NCBI GenBank assembly: GCA_038229415.1
Contig: JBBROM010000015.1
Location: 1-64,000 of the forward strand
Source of the DNA: JANXUR01 sp038229415
GTDB lineage: Bacteria > Acidobacteriota > Terriglobia > Terriglobales > Acidobacteriaceae
Reading direction: 5' to 3'
Length of the DNA stretch: 64,000 bases
A model generated the notes under the pieces. The model ran no database searches. It was not told where the DNA came from and saw only the letters and a program-made list of their open reading frames with translations. The position numbers were made by a program, and so were the translations under genes. Of the stretch, positions 1 through 9,079 are shown in pieces (position 1 is the first letter of the stretch; the number at the start of each line of letters is the position of its first letter).

Positions 1-837
1 CAGCAGACCCGCATTGTCGCCCGCCTGACCTTCGTCCAAAGTCTTCTTGAACATTTCAATGCCAGTTACAACCGTCTTGCGCGTAGCCTGGAAGCCGACG
101 ATTTCTACTTCCTCGCCTACCTTCACAATGCCGCGCTCGATACGGCCGGTAATTACCGTGCCCCGGCCCGAAATCGAGAAGATATCTTCAATCGGCATCA
201 GGAACGGCTTATCTACCTGACGCAACGGCTGCGGCACATAAGTATCCACCGCCGCCATCAGCTCGTCAATTGACTTTTCCCACTTCTCTTCGCCATTCAG
301 CGCGCCCAGCGCACTGACCCGGATTACCGGCAGCGTGTCGCCAGGAAACTGATAGCTAGAGAGTAACTCGCGTACTTCCAGCTCGACTAAGTCGAGTAGC
401 TCGGGATCATCCACCGCATCGCACTTATTCAACGCGACCACAATGTAAGGTACGCCGACCTGCCGCGCCAGCAGTACGTGCTCGCGCGTCTGCGGCATCG
501 GACCATCCGTCGCCGCCACCACCAGAATGCCGCCATCCATCTGCGCCGCGCCGGTGATCATGTTTTTAATGTAATCCGCGTGACCTGGGCAATCCACGTG
601 CGCATAGTGACGGTTCGCCGTCTCATACTCCACGTGCGCCGTCGCAATCGTGATTCCGCGAGCCCGCTCTTCCGGCGCGTTGTCAATCGAATCAAAGGAA
701 CGGTAGGTGTTCTTCGGATTGTGCTTCGACAACACCTTGGTGATCGCCGCCGTCAACGTCGTCTTGCCGTGGTCAATGTGCCCAATCGTCCCCACATTTA
801 CGTGCGGCTTGGTACGGTCAAATTTCTCTTTGCCCAT
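1..837 (-). CDS. tuf: Elongation factor Tu, 3' end cut by window edge
   Basis: The reverse strand encodes the N-terminal 279 residues of EF-Tu, the GTPase that delivers aminoacyl-tRNA to the ribosome. The start is MGKEKFDRTKPHVNVGTIGH, followed by the P-loop GHIDHGKTT, the switch II motif DCPGHADY and the guanine-specificity motif NKCD, then the start of domain 2. A GGAG ribosome-binding sequence lies just upstream of the ATG at 837. The gene runs off the left edge, so the end of domain 2 and all of domain 3 are missing. It is the last gene seen of a tRNA-tuf unit read from about 2190 downwards. Identification is secure from sequence alone. Confidence 0.97.
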   Translation of the reverse strand, partial: MGKEKFDRTKPHVNVGTIGHIDHGKTTLTAAITKVLSKHNPKNTYRSFDSIDNAPEERARGITIATAHVEYETANRHYAHVDCPGHADYIKNMITGAAQMDGGILVVAATDGPMPQTREHVLLARQVGVPYIVVALNKCDAVDDPELLDLVELEVRELLSSYQFPGDTLPVIRVSALGALNGEEKWEKSIDELMAAVDTYVPQPLRQVDKPFLMPIEDIFSISGRGTVITGRIERGIVKVGEEVEIVGFQATRKTVVTGIEMFKKTLDEGQAGDNAGLL

Positions 838-954
838 CGCTCGTCTCCGTTAAGAGTGACTTCGCTGGCTACACCAGCAATCATTGCTCAACCACATCGC
901 TGAACCACATCGCACCGCCACAACTTACTAATTACTTAGCCCAATGATTCAGCT

Positions 955-1305
955 TCAGTAGTAGCGGTACACCTTGGAAAACTTCAACCGCAAGGCGGGT
1001 TCCACCTGCTCTAACTTACTCAGGTACAACTCGCGCATCAGACCTTGATCCGAAATAGTAAGCAAACCGTAAAGCAGCTTCGCTGTCTTGCCCGAGCGCC
1101 GCAACTCTGCGTCCAGCTCTTCGACCAAGCCCTTATCCAGCACACCCTGCCAGTCGCGAATGCGCAAACCGGCCGATTGCACTTTCTTCAGAAACCGCAC
1201 CACCTCGGCCGGAGCAAGAACCCGATCAAGCGCCCCCTGTAGCTGGGAGAACTCCTTCACCTGCACCACCGAAATTCCCGCCTGCTGAAAGAGTGCCTCT
1301 GCCAT
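955..1305 (-). CDS. Conserved-looking hypothetical protein inside the tRNA-tuf unit
   Basis: This 116-residue ORF lies between tRNA-Thr(GGT) and tuf, in the same direction as both. I do not recognise the family. It looks soluble and largely helical, with no signal peptide or membrane segment, is rich in Leu, Lys and Glu, and ends in KFSKVYRYY. Codon usage resembles the surrounding genes, and it fills almost all of the tRNA-tuf spacer. Co-transcription with tRNAs and EF-Tu suggests, but does not show, a link to translation. E. coli has no gene at this place. Confidence 0.6.
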   Translation of the reverse strand: MAEALFQQAGISVVQVKEFSQLQGALDRVLAPAEVVRFLKKVQSAGLRIRDWQGVLDKGLVEELDAELRRSGKTAKLLYGLLTISDQGLMRELYLSKLEQVEPALRLKFSKVYRYY

Positions 1306-1339
1306 GCCCGCCTTAACGCCTTGCCCTTGCTCAATCTTA

Positions 1340-1415
<76 letters not shown>

Positions 1416-1455
1416 CCTGTTACTGCTAACTCGCCAAACTCAGCTGAGCTAAAAC

Positions 1456-1530
1456 TGGAGCGGGAGACGGGGATCGAACCCGCGACCAACAGCTTGGAAG
1501 GCTGTGACTCTACCACTGAGTTACTCCCGC
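1456..1530 (-). tRNA. tRNA-Gly (anticodon TCC)
   Basis: A 75-nt cloverleaf on the reverse strand has acceptor GCGGGAG/CTCCCGC, anticodon stem ACAGC/GCTGT with loop CTTCCAA (anticodon TCC), T-loop GTTCGATCC and an encoded CCA. It sits 40 nt from tRNA-Thr(GGT) and matches E. coli glyT in position. Confidence 0.96.
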
Positions 1531-1742
1531 CCAACCGCTTCCTTCTTCTCGCCCTCCGCTTCCAGCTTCAAGCGGTATCCATGCATCACCGTACGGAACG
1601 CCAACAAACCCAGAATCACCAGCGTTGCCGTCCGCAAACCGATGCGATAACTGCCCACGCCGAGCGGAACATCCTCCAGCGTGAACCACACCACCACGCC
1701 CAACCCCGAGAACAATCCCAGAGCCATCTTCATCCGGCTCAT
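1521..1742 (-). CDS. Small two-helix membrane protein between tRNA genes
   Basis: A 73-residue ORF begins MSRMKMALGLFSG and has two hydrophobic stretches, roughly residues 6-22 and 37-53, followed by a charged tail rich in Lys and Glu. Its last codons and stop fall inside the 5' end of tRNA-Gly(TCC), an overlap of 10 nt. I do not recognise the family. Two membrane segments, a charged tail and good fit to the gap between tRNA-Tyr and tRNA-Gly support a real gene, but it is short. A longer ORF in another frame over the same DNA (1510-1797) looks less protein-like. Confidence 0.5.
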   Translation of the reverse strand: MSRMKMALGLFSGLGVVVWFTLEDVPLGVGSYRIGLRTATLVILGLLAFRTVMHGYRLKLEAEGEKKEAVGRE

Positions 1743-1789
1743 AGCCTGATTCCTCGCCGAACCCGCTCGTTCCTTTTACTACGCCAATC

Positions 1790-1877
1790 TGGTGCACAGG
1801 GGAGGATTCGAACCTCCGTAGCTCCGGAGAGCGGCAGATTTACAGTCTGCTGCCATTAACCGCTCGGCCACCTGTGC
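1790..1877 (-). tRNA. tRNA-Tyr (anticodon GTA)
   Basis: An 88-nt class II tRNA on the reverse strand has acceptor GCACAGG/CCTGTGC, anticodon loop CTGTAAA (anticodon GTA), a long variable arm, T-loop GTTCGAATC, and A73 with encoded CCA. It matches E. coli tyrU in order. Confidence 0.96.
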
Positions 1878-2113
1878 GGAAAATACGCCGAGCCACTTCT
1901 GGCCCTTCGGAACTTTCCAGCGGCCAACCCTTGCGCCGCCTCGTAAAACCTTACCTGAAACCACTAAAACCTTCGCTTCGGCCCATTTTTAAGGCAAGTA
2001 AGCATACCGGCAAGCATCAAGCGCTGCGCAACTGGCTGGCGCTTCCGGGATTTCCCCGTTTGCCGTTTTGCACCTTACCTTAGCGTCTCTGGAAGCCTAT
2101 CGAAGCCTATCCT

Positions 2114-2189
2114 TGGAGCTGGCGAAGGGACTTGAACCCCCGACCCTCTGATTACAAATCAGATGCTCTACCAGCTGAGCTACGCCAGC
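2114..2189 (-). tRNA. tRNA-Thr (anticodon TGT)
   Basis: A 76-nt tRNA on the reverse strand has acceptor GCTGGCG/CGCCAGC, anticodon stem TCTGA/TCAGA with loop TTTGTAA (anticodon TGT), T-loop GTTCAAGTC and encoded CCA. It is the first gene of the tRNA-tuf series and corresponds to E. coli thrU. The 236 nt between it and tRNA-Tyr hold no recognisable gene. Confidence 0.96.
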
Positions 2190-2484
2190 AAATGCAGTGT
2201 TCGCCGCCCCTCAATAGGACGGAGAGATGCCCTTCTTCCAACCGAAGCACGTAACCATCATAAAAGGTATCACAGGGCAGGGGCCTGTGCAAGTTTACGG
2301 CCAACCCCTGTTGGAAATTTCTGGCACCTGCCGCCAGACTCTAATTCTAGCAGCCCTTGGGCGATTCCGCGCCGTGCCAGAGCCCAGAATTTGCTATGAT
2401 AGCGCTGCTGGTTCCGCCTTGGGAAATTTGCCGGGCGGCGTCCCCCGCATACCCGTTATTTCGGTTCCGGGTCGGGGGCCATAC
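2190..2484. promoter_or_regulatory. Divergent intergenic region ahead of the tRNA-tuf unit
   Basis: About 295 nt separate tRNA-Thr(TGT), read leftwards, from the gene at 2485, read rightwards, so promoters for both should lie here. A small hairpin CACAGG/CCTGTG occurs at 2271-2289. An open frame extends from 2227 into the downstream gene, but its first 86 codons do not look like protein. No convincing -35/-10 pair was identified. Confidence 0.4.
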
Positions 2485-3489
2485 ATGCGATCCCGACGAA
2501 GACTCCTCATTGGCGGTGCTGTCGTAGCCGTTGCCGTGCTCCTCGGCTCCGTGGTGCTGCTTCGCAAGCACGCTCCCCCCGAGCCAGCCCGCTTGCTGCC
2601 TTCCGCAGACGCCTTTTTATACGCTGACGCCCGCTGGCTGCACCGGACTGGCGAAACCCTGCCTGCGATTGAGCGCTCCGCCGAGTATTCCCGCTTTATC
2701 TCCGAAACCGGCATTGACCCTGAGCATGACTTGGAAGAGGCGGCGCTGGCCCTGCATTATCCCGCCGTTGGTCGCAACAGTTCGTTTTCTTCCGAGGAAA
2801 TTCGATTTTCCACAGTGTTACGCGGCAAGCTCCAAATGGATAAACTCGGCGCCTACTTGAGCCGAGTCTCGCCCTCACACGAGGAATACCGCGGTGTCAC
2901 CATCTATTCGTTGTCGCTGGAGAACCGTACGCTCCGGGTGGCCATGCTCGCCACCGACCTGGTCGCCACCTCGAATGTGGATGACCCGTCAGTGATTCGC
3001 GGCATCATTGACCGGGCTAAAAAGCTGGCCTCGCCCTTTGGCGGGCCGCAGTTGCTGCGCCAGTATTACCCAGACATCCAGCTGGCCAGCATGGCATGGG
3101 GAATTTTTCGCACGGATCGTATGCCCGACCAGCAGTTGAGCTTGGGCGGGCCTTTTATCGGAGGCTCGGTCAAACCCTTGGCAGTCGTGGCATCGGTGCG
3201 ATATTTGGGCAATTGGGCGCTGCATGTCCAGGCCTTTACCCACAGCGAGAGTGACGCCCAACAGTTGAGCGGGGAGTGGAATGCGATGCGCAATGCGCTC
3301 ACCGCCGGACTGGTTCCGACCGAGGATGGCAGCGCGGCTTCCGAAAATGAGAATGCCGCCATCTCCAAGTTCTTGCAGAGCAGCAAGATTGAAGCTGACG
3401 GCAACAAGGTCACGGTGAAGGCCACCATACCCTCCAAGCTTCTGCGCAGCGTAATGGGGCTGACCTCTGGAACCCTTCCAGTCCGGTGA
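2485..3489 (+). CDS. Membrane-anchored hypothetical protein
   Basis: The chosen ATG gives a 334-residue protein that starts MRSRRRLLIGG, a positively charged N-terminus, then a single hydrophobic anchor at about residues 9-26. The rest should lie outside the cytoplasm and has no motif I recognise. The same frame is open back to 2227, but that extension would put 86 atypical residues ahead of the signal anchor. The gene lies just upstream of a redox gene set in the same direction, with 77 nt between, and could be co-expressed with it. Function unknown. Confidence 0.75.
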   Translation: MRSRRRLLIGGAVVAVAVLLGSVVLLRKHAPPEPARLLPSADAFLYADARWLHRTGETLPAIERSAEYSRFISETGIDPEHDLEEAALALHYPAVGRNSSFSSEEIRFSTVLRGKLQMDKLGAYLSRVSPSHEEYRGVTIYSLSLENRTLRVAMLATDLVATSNVDDPSVIRGIIDRAKKLASPFGGPQLLRQYYPDIQLASMAWGIFRTDRMPDQQLSLGGPFIGGSVKPLAVVASVRYLGNWALHVQAFTHSESDAQQLSGEWNAMRNALTAGLVPTEDGSAASENENAAISKFLQSSKIEADGNKVTVKATIPSKLLRSVMGLTSGTLPVR

Positions 3490-3566
3490 AACCTCCGCCC
3501 GCCTCGCGCGTCCACTAGAATGGTGGGAGTCTTGCGCCGGTGGCATTCGGCTCCCGTGATCCTCCT

Positions 3567-4289
3567 ATGATGAACCTTCCCTTACCGATCGCAGCGTTTC
3601 TGGCCGGAATTGTCTCGTTCCTGTCTCCATGTGTTTTGCCGCTGGTTCCGGGCTACGTTTCGCTGATCTCCGGCGTGGGCCTCGACGAGCTCAAGTCTGA
3701 TCGCAAGGGTCTGTTTGGCCGGGTGATGCTGAACTCGCTGGCCTTCGTTCTTGGACTGAGTGTGGTGTTCATTCTCTTGGGTGCAGCGGCCTCGGAAGTC
3801 GGCCAGTTGCTTTCACAATACAAGGCGCTCATTTCCCGCATCGCAGGCCTCGTAATCATTGTGTTCGGTCTGCATTTGACGGGCATCATGCCGATCAAGT
3901 GGCTCTACACCGACGCCCGCATGCACAACGTAAAGGGCGGCTCCACTCCATGGGGCGCGTTCGTCATGGGCTTTGCCTTTGCCTTTGGATGGACGCCTTG
4001 CGTGGGCCCGATCCTCGCCGTGATTCTGGGCTTTGCCGCCGCGCAGGATTCTCTCATTAAGGGTGTGGGCTTGCTGGCGATTTATTCGGCTGGCCTTGCC
4101 GTTCCGTTTCTGCTGACGGCGCTGATGATTCAGCGTTTTCTTGCCTTTTACAGCCGCTTTCGCCGCCATCTGCACACGCTCGAGATTGTGAGCGGAGCAT
4201 TGCTGATTGCCTTGGGCGTTTTGCTGGCGCTCGGCAAATTTAGTATTTTGTCGCAGTATCTGTCGTTCCTGAATCAGTTCGCGCTTTAG
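3567..4289 (+). CDS. ccdA: CcdA/DsbD-type transmembrane electron carrier
   Basis: A 240-residue polytopic membrane protein with about six helices. It carries the two family cysteines, one in SFLSPCVLPLVPGY near residue 22 and one in GWTPCVGP near residue 145. CcdA/DsbD-beta proteins pass electrons from cytoplasmic thioredoxin across the membrane to periplasmic thiol proteins, for cytochrome c maturation or disulfide reduction. The start MMNLPLP at 3567 is preferred because the longer frame from 3540 adds non-conserved residues. It is followed by a TlpA-like thioredoxin and a DsbD N-terminal-domain protein, so the three together resemble a DsbD divided into parts. Confidence 0.93.
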   Translation: MMNLPLPIAAFLAGIVSFLSPCVLPLVPGYVSLISGVGLDELKSDRKGLFGRVMLNSLAFVLGLSVVFILLGAAASEVGQLLSQYKALISRIAGLVIIVFGLHLTGIMPIKWLYTDARMHNVKGGSTPWGAFVMGFAFAFGWTPCVGPILAVILGFAAAQDSLIKGVGLLAIYSAGLAVPFLLTALMIQRFLAFYSRFRRHLHTLEIVSGALLIALGVLLALGKFSILSQYLSFLNQFAL

Positions 4290-4350
4290 TCGCATCCGTT
4301 TCTTTATTAAGGGTTAATCTAAAGAGCCCACCTTCGCAGGAGATTGCTTC

Positions 4351-4890
4351 GTGAATCGTAATTTCGTCATTCTTGCCATTATTTCCGTCCTCGTTCTGGG
4401 CATGCTCATCTTCGCCAAGAGCGCGACGCACGGGGCCAGCGGCGCGGCCACCGGCGTCGGCGGCGGTGCTCCCGACTTTGCCCTGAACACGCCCGACGGC
4501 AAGACCCTGCATCTTTCCGACTTCCGCGGTAAGGCTGTGGTGTTGAACTTCTGGGCCACTTGGTGCGGGCCATGCAAGATCGAGATGCCGTGGTTCGTGG
4601 ACCTGCAAAAGAAATATGAGTCGCAGGGCCTGCAGATCATTGGCGTGGCTATGGACGATTCCAGTAAAGAAGACATCGAAAAGTTCGCCAAAGAGATGTC
4701 CGTCAACTATCCGATCGTGATCGGCACGGAAAAAACTGCGGACACCTACGGCGGCCTGCCCGCCTTGCCGACCACGCTCTACATTGATCGCGACGGCAAG
4801 GTGGTGGATCGCGTCATCGGTCTGCGAGGCCGGGCCGAGATCGAGCAGACGATCCAGAAGATTCTCGCCACCAAGCCAGCTACCCCGTAA
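4351..4890 (+). CDS. TlpA/ResA-like membrane-anchored thioredoxin
   Basis: The 179-residue product starts at a GTG preceded by GCAGGAG. It has an N-terminal membrane anchor at residues 5-20 and then a thioredoxin fold with the active site FWATWCGPCKIEMPWF and the cis-proline segment GLPALPTTLYID. TlpA/ResA proteins reduce apocytochrome c or other exported thiols using electrons from CcdA. The gene is 61 nt after ccdA. Active-site cysteines are both present. The exact client is not shown by sequence. Confidence 0.92.
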   Translation: MNRNFVILAIISVLVLGMLIFAKSATHGASGAATGVGGGAPDFALNTPDGKTLHLSDFRGKAVVLNFWATWCGPCKIEMPWFVDLQKKYESQGLQIIGVAMDDSSKEDIEKFAKEMSVNYPIVIGTEKTADTYGGLPALPTTLYIDRDGKVVDRVIGLRGRAEIEQTIQKILATKPATP

Positions 4891-4919
4891 GACGGAAAGC
4901 GCGAAACCGAAACACCCGG

Positions 4920-5438
4920 ATGCGCATCCAAGCCAATATGAAGTTCCGTTTTCATATCGCCAGCCTCGTAATCGCGCTAGTCGCCCTTGCCGGAGCCTAC
5001 GCGCACGCACAATCGCCCTCGGTAGCTTTCTCCGCGCCAGCGGCGGTCACGCTGCAAGCGGGCAAGACGGGCAATCTGGTTCTGCCCTTCCGAGTGGCCA
5101 ACGGATTTCACATCAACTCCCACAAACCGCATGAGGATTATCTGATTCCCACGGAGTTGAAACTGGAGCCGCCCTCGACCGTGATGGTGAGCAAGGTGGA
5201 CTACCCCGATGGCAAGGACTCGTCCTTTCCCTTCGCGCCCGATGAGAAGTTAAGCGTTTACTCGGGCGATTTTAGCGTAGCTGTACAGGTACACGCCCTC
5301 CCCAAAACTCCTGCAGGTAAATACTTGCTGAAGGGTGTGTTGCACTTCCAAGCCTGTGACAATCGCGCCTGCTATCCCCCCAAGAACACTCCGGTGGAGT
5401 TTGAGGTGAGCGTGGTTCCGAGTTCGGGTACGCACTAG
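4920..5438 (+). CDS. Secreted DsbD N-terminal-domain (DsbD-alpha) protein
   Basis: A 172-residue exported protein. A signal peptide is clearest if translation begins at the second ATG, 4938 (MKFRFHIASLVIALVALAGA). The body matches the immunoglobulin-like N-terminal domain of DsbD, including the conserved FQACDNRACYPP with the cysteine pair that hands electrons to periplasmic partners. In E. coli this domain is fused to the membrane and thioredoxin parts. Here it is separate and lies 29 nt after the thioredoxin gene, completing a three-gene DsbD-like set. Confidence 0.88.
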   Translation: MRIQANMKFRFHIASLVIALVALAGAYAHAQSPSVAFSAPAAVTLQAGKTGNLVLPFRVANGFHINSHKPHEDYLIPTELKLEPPSTVMVSKVDYPDGKDSSFPFAPDEKLSVYSGDFSVAVQVHALPKTPAGKYLLKGVLHFQACDNRACYPPKNTPVEFEVSVVPSSGTH

Positions 5439-5625
5439 GGCGTTCCGCAAGCCTGTTCCATTCCATTCCAATCCCCCATACCATCCACCCACTGTGATTT
5501 TCCCGTCTTTTCACACCAAAGTAATAATGGCACTACAGAACTATTGCTAAGGCTTTGTAAATGTGGAACTATGGGTCTACGTTTCTGCCCGGGTACGTCC
5601 GAACGTCTCTTAGGAACGCATTATT

Positions 5626-8600
5626 ATGCAGGATGGTTACCTCGCGATTGTCTATTTACCCGTGGTGGTGTCTTGCGTCCTGTTCGCGCTGTTTCTATAT
5701 TTCTACCGGCAGGTTCGTAAGCCTTATCTTCGCTGCTGGCTAGTAGCGTGGGGAGCTTACACCGTTCACGCAGCGCTCCGGGTCTGGGAATTTTACCTAA
5801 ACTTCAGCGGCCCGGGTATGATGCCGCTGTTCATCGCTTCCAGCCTCGCATTGGTATTGATGGCGGCGTGTACCTTGCGGGCGGCGCAAGAGATCACCCT
5901 GGGCGTCGGAAAAGCTGCGATTCTGCTCACCGTGCTTGGCGCGGGCATGCTGGTAGTCGCTCGAGACGTCAGCACGCACTACTCCGCCGGAGTACTGAAT
6001 TTACTCGCGGAAAATACACCCTCTACCCTGGTCGGCACCTATGCGGGACTCCTTATGTTCGCGGCCGCAGGGTACTTATTCTGGGCGGCTCGCAAGCAAA
6101 GTTCGCTGGGACTCGTGGGATTGGGCAGCGCCTTGAGCCTGTGGGCCCTCCTGTTGACCTCGACTCAGTTGTTGATAGGCATGTCGCTCGGAGACTTGAT
6201 TCGCCAACTGGGGCATCCCCTTGGCGCGCTGCCTCAAATGCTGGTGGGGTTGGCACAGATTGTCATCCTCTTTGAAGATCAGCGGCGAGACGTGCTGGCA
6301 AGCGCCGAGGCATTTTCCTCCCTCCGCTACGATCCCTCGCCAGCCGCCGTGGATCAACTCGGCGGCAGTCTGGAACGCTTCTTGGGCCGCTTCCTCGATA
6401 TGACCCCGGGCAAGCGAGCCTTTCTCTGGATTCGGCCTGAGTGGCGCAGTCACTACCCCAGTGTGCAAGTGGGGTTTGACGATGCCCCTTTGGCGAGCTT
6501 CAGCAACTCCTCGGCACCAGCATTGCTGGCCGAGCTTTCGGCGGCGCGCGGCGGCGCATTCGCCTGGCCCGGCGCGGAGCTTTGGAGGCTGATCCCGCGC
6601 GGCGGAAGGTACGACGCGATCTTGAGCGCATCCCTGGCGGACCCCAAAGTGACTCGGCTCACCGCACTCAGCCTGCGCACACACGAGCATGACTTCGGCG
6701 TGATCGTGCTCGCGGATGCTGCCATCACCCGCACCGGCGGCCTCGGACAAGCGCCGCTCGTGGGACTCGCGATTCAGATCGCCTTGTCCTTGGAACACCA
6801 CCTCGCGGTCGAAGAGGCCCAACGCCGTACCCGGGAGAATGCTCTGCTCACCGAGATCGGGCAAGCCATTGCAGCCCACTTGGATGAAGCAGCTCTGCTG
6901 CGCACGATTCATATCGAATTGGGGCAGTTGCTGGACAACCATTACAACTTTGTCGCTCTGCGGCGCGAAGACGGCCAGATTGACTTCCACTTGGAAGACA
7001 TAGACTCGAACGACATTCATCTTCCAAACGCTGCCCGCTCCGGGCCCTTCGGCCTTGCAGAATACGTGATGGATCACGGCAATCCAATTCTGATTCGCTC
7101 CGGCCTTGAGGAACGCATGCGGGAGATGGGCGTGTCGTTGCTACCACCACGTCCCGCCAAGTCGCTATGTGCGGTACCCATTTTTCTGGGAGGCGAAGCG
7201 GCCGGCGTCATCGCTGCCCTGCATCCGGAACGAGAGTTCGCCTTCAGTGAGCGCGATCTGGAGATCATGCAGACAGTGGCCGGACAGGTCAGCGTGGCTC
7301 TGGAAAATGCCCGCCTGTACGCTAAAGAGCGCCGCCGCTCACGCCACTTCGAGCTCCTGAACCGGATTTCTGAAATCGCAATCGCGCGCGAAGATGCCAC
7401 GGATTTAACACGTCAGGTCGCCGAAGAGGTGCAGCGGCACTTTGGCCTGGATCTGGTCACCATCGCGCTGGTGGATTACGCCAGCCAAGAGATGGAGATT
7501 CGCGCCATGGCGGGCGCGGTGCCGCCACTCGCCAGTATGCGCAGCGGCTTGGGTTCGGGGCTGCTGGGCAGCGTCGCGCGGAGCTCTGAGCCTGCCTTGG
7601 TACAGGGCTTGCCCGCAGGTTCGATCCTCGGTGTGCTGCCCGATGCCCGCTCTGCCTTCTGCATCCCGCTCTACACAGAAAGAACGCTGGGGGTCTTGTG
7701 CGCGGAATCCCGTGAGGAGACAGCCTTCACCCCCCAGGACGTGCAGGTGCTCAGGACGCTGGCAGACCTGCTCGGCGCGGCGCTGCATAACGTCATCGTC
7801 TTCCAGAACATGCAGCGCCAATCCATCACCGACAGCCTGACCGGAGTGAAGACGCGACGCTTTTTTCTGGAAGCGCTGCAACAGGAGTGGAAGCGCTCTT
7901 CGCGCTCCGGCCGCCCATTTGCGATTCTGATGTTGGATCTGGATAACTTCAAGCAGGTGAACGACCGCTCGGGGCATCTGGAAGGGGATTTGCTGCTGGC
8001 ACGGGTGGGGCGGCAGATCGAGCGGCGCAGTCGGCACTCCAATGTGGTGGCTCGCTATGGTGGCGATGAGTTCGTAGTATTGATGCCGGAGACCGCAATT
8101 GATGCAGCCGCGGTAGCTGCCGACCGGCTGCGGCTCCTGCTATCCGCGGATCCCTTGCTGATGCAGTACGGCGTTACCGCCAGCATGGGTGTGTCGGCGT
8201 TTCCGCTCCATGGGGTCACGGCGGAAGAGATTCTGCGCTCAGCAGATGCAGCCATGTACGAGGCCAAGAACGCGGGTGGCAACCTGGTGATGAAGGCTGT
8301 AGAACGGATGGAGAATGCCCCCGCCGCGCAGCAACGGCAAGCCGTCGCCAGCTATGTGGACGATTTTTTGCAACGCGAACAGCCTTCCCTGGAGGACGTG
8401 GAAACTCTGATGGCCCGGCTGCGCGCCTTCAGCGGAACCGACCCCGCCGACAAAGAGGGTTTCTTGCGGGTCGCGCTTGAGGTTTTGAACCAGGCTGCTC
8501 AATCCCGTGAATCCCTGGGCCCGGCGCATGCAAATGATGTGGGACGCTATGCCGCAATGATCGGCCGCGACCTCGGCCTCGACGACGTGACCATGGCCGA

Positions 8601-9048
8601 CCTCGCCGGGGCAGCGCGATTTCATGACCTGGGGAAGGTGTTTGTTTCCGAAACAATTTTGAACAACCCGGGCATGTTAAGTGAGGACGAGTTTTCAGCC
8701 CTGAAGATGCATCCGCAGATTGGCGCACAGATTCTACAACTTCTGCCGGGTCAGGAACGGGCGAGCCTTGCAGTTCGGCACTATCACGAATCCTACGATG
8801 GCAGTGGATATCCCGGCGGACTTGCCGGAGAGGAGATTCCTCTCACGGCGCGTGTGCTTTGCCTCGCAGAAGCATTTGTCAACATGCTCTCGGAGCGGCC
8901 CTTTGCCGCAGCAAAAACCTTGGCCCAGGCAATCTCAGAGCTGGAACGTTTGAGCGGCACCCGTTTCGACCCCGAACTGACGCGAATTCTGCTACGGCAG
9001 GTGGTGGCCGAGGGCGCTCCCAACCTCGCATCCCCCTCGCACTCTTGA
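5626..9048 (+). CDS. Membrane sensor with GAF, GGDEF and HD-GYP domains
   Basis: This 1140-residue protein joins the making and breaking of cyclic di-GMP. About 200 N-terminal residues form several membrane helices. GAF-like sensor regions follow at roughly 400-560 and 570-725, then a GGDEF cyclase domain with intact GGDEF at 812-816, and a C-terminal HD-GYP phosphodiesterase domain with H1000-D1001 and HYHESYDGSGYPGGL. The inhibitory I-site RxxD reads RHSN, so product inhibition is probably lost. Both catalytic domains keep key residues, so the net activity cannot be told from sequence. The 187 nt upstream contain no recognisable c-di-GMP riboswitch. Confidence 0.93.
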   Translation: MQDGYLAIVYLPVVVSCVLFALFLYFYRQVRKPYLRCWLVAWGAYTVHAALRVWEFYLNFSGPGMMPLFIASSLALVLMAACTLRAAQEITLGVGKAAILLTVLGAGMLVVARDVSTHYSAGVLNLLAENTPSTLVGTYAGLLMFAAAGYLFWAARKQSSLGLVGLGSALSLWALLLTSTQLLIGMSLGDLIRQLGHPLGALPQMLVGLAQIVILFEDQRRDVLASAEAFSSLRYDPSPAAVDQLGGSLERFLGRFLDMTPGKRAFLWIRPEWRSHYPSVQVGFDDAPLASFSNSSAPALLAELSAARGGAFAWPGAELWRLIPRGGRYDAILSASLADPKVTRLTALSLRTHEHDFGVIVLADAAITRTGGLGQAPLVGLAIQIALSLEHHLAVEEAQRRTRENALLTEIGQAIAAHLDEAALLRTIHIELGQLLDNHYNFVALRREDGQIDFHLEDIDSNDIHLPNAARSGPFGLAEYVMDHGNPILIRSGLEERMREMGVSLLPPRPAKSLCAVPIFLGGEAAGVIAALHPEREFAFSERDLEIMQTVAGQVSVALENARLYAKERRRSRHFELLNRISEIAIAREDATDLTRQVAEEVQRHFGLDLVTIALVDYASQEMEIRAMAGAVPPLASMRSGLGSGLLGSVARSSEPALVQGLPAGSILGVLPDARSAFCIPLYTERTLGVLCAESREETAFTPQDVQVLRTLADLLGAALHNVIVFQNMQRQSITDSLTGVKTRRFFLEALQQEWKRSSRSGRPFAILMLDLDNFKQVNDRSGHLEGDLLLARVGRQIERRSRHSNVVARYGGDEFVVLMPETAIDAAAVAADRLRLLLSADPLLMQYGVTASMGVSAFPLHGVTAEEILRSADAAMYEAKNAGGNLVMKAVERMENAPAAQQRQAVASYVDDFLQREQPSLEDVETLMARLRAFSGTDPADKEGFLRVALEVLNQAAQSRESLGPAHANDVGRYAAMIGRDLGLDDVTMADLAGAARFHDLGKVFVSETILNNPGMLSEDEFSALKMHPQIGAQILQLLPGQERASLAVRHYHESYDGSGYPGGLAGEEIPLTARVLCLAEAFVNMLSERPFAAAKTLAQAISELERLSGTRFDPELTRILLRQVVAEGAPNLASPSHS

Positions 9049-9079
9049 AAGTTCTGCGTTCCCGCTTGAGACTAGTTGC

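Noticed and set aside
478..903. ORF on the plus strand
   Set aside because: It is a His/Arg-rich shadow of tuf.
2227..2484. Longer N-terminus of the protein at 2485
   Set aside because: The residues are atypical and would bury the signal anchor; it overlaps the expected promoter region.
5439..5625. Possible c-di-GMP riboswitch before the GGDEF/HD-GYP gene
   Set aside because: No GEMM core or conserved tetraloop receptor could be seen.
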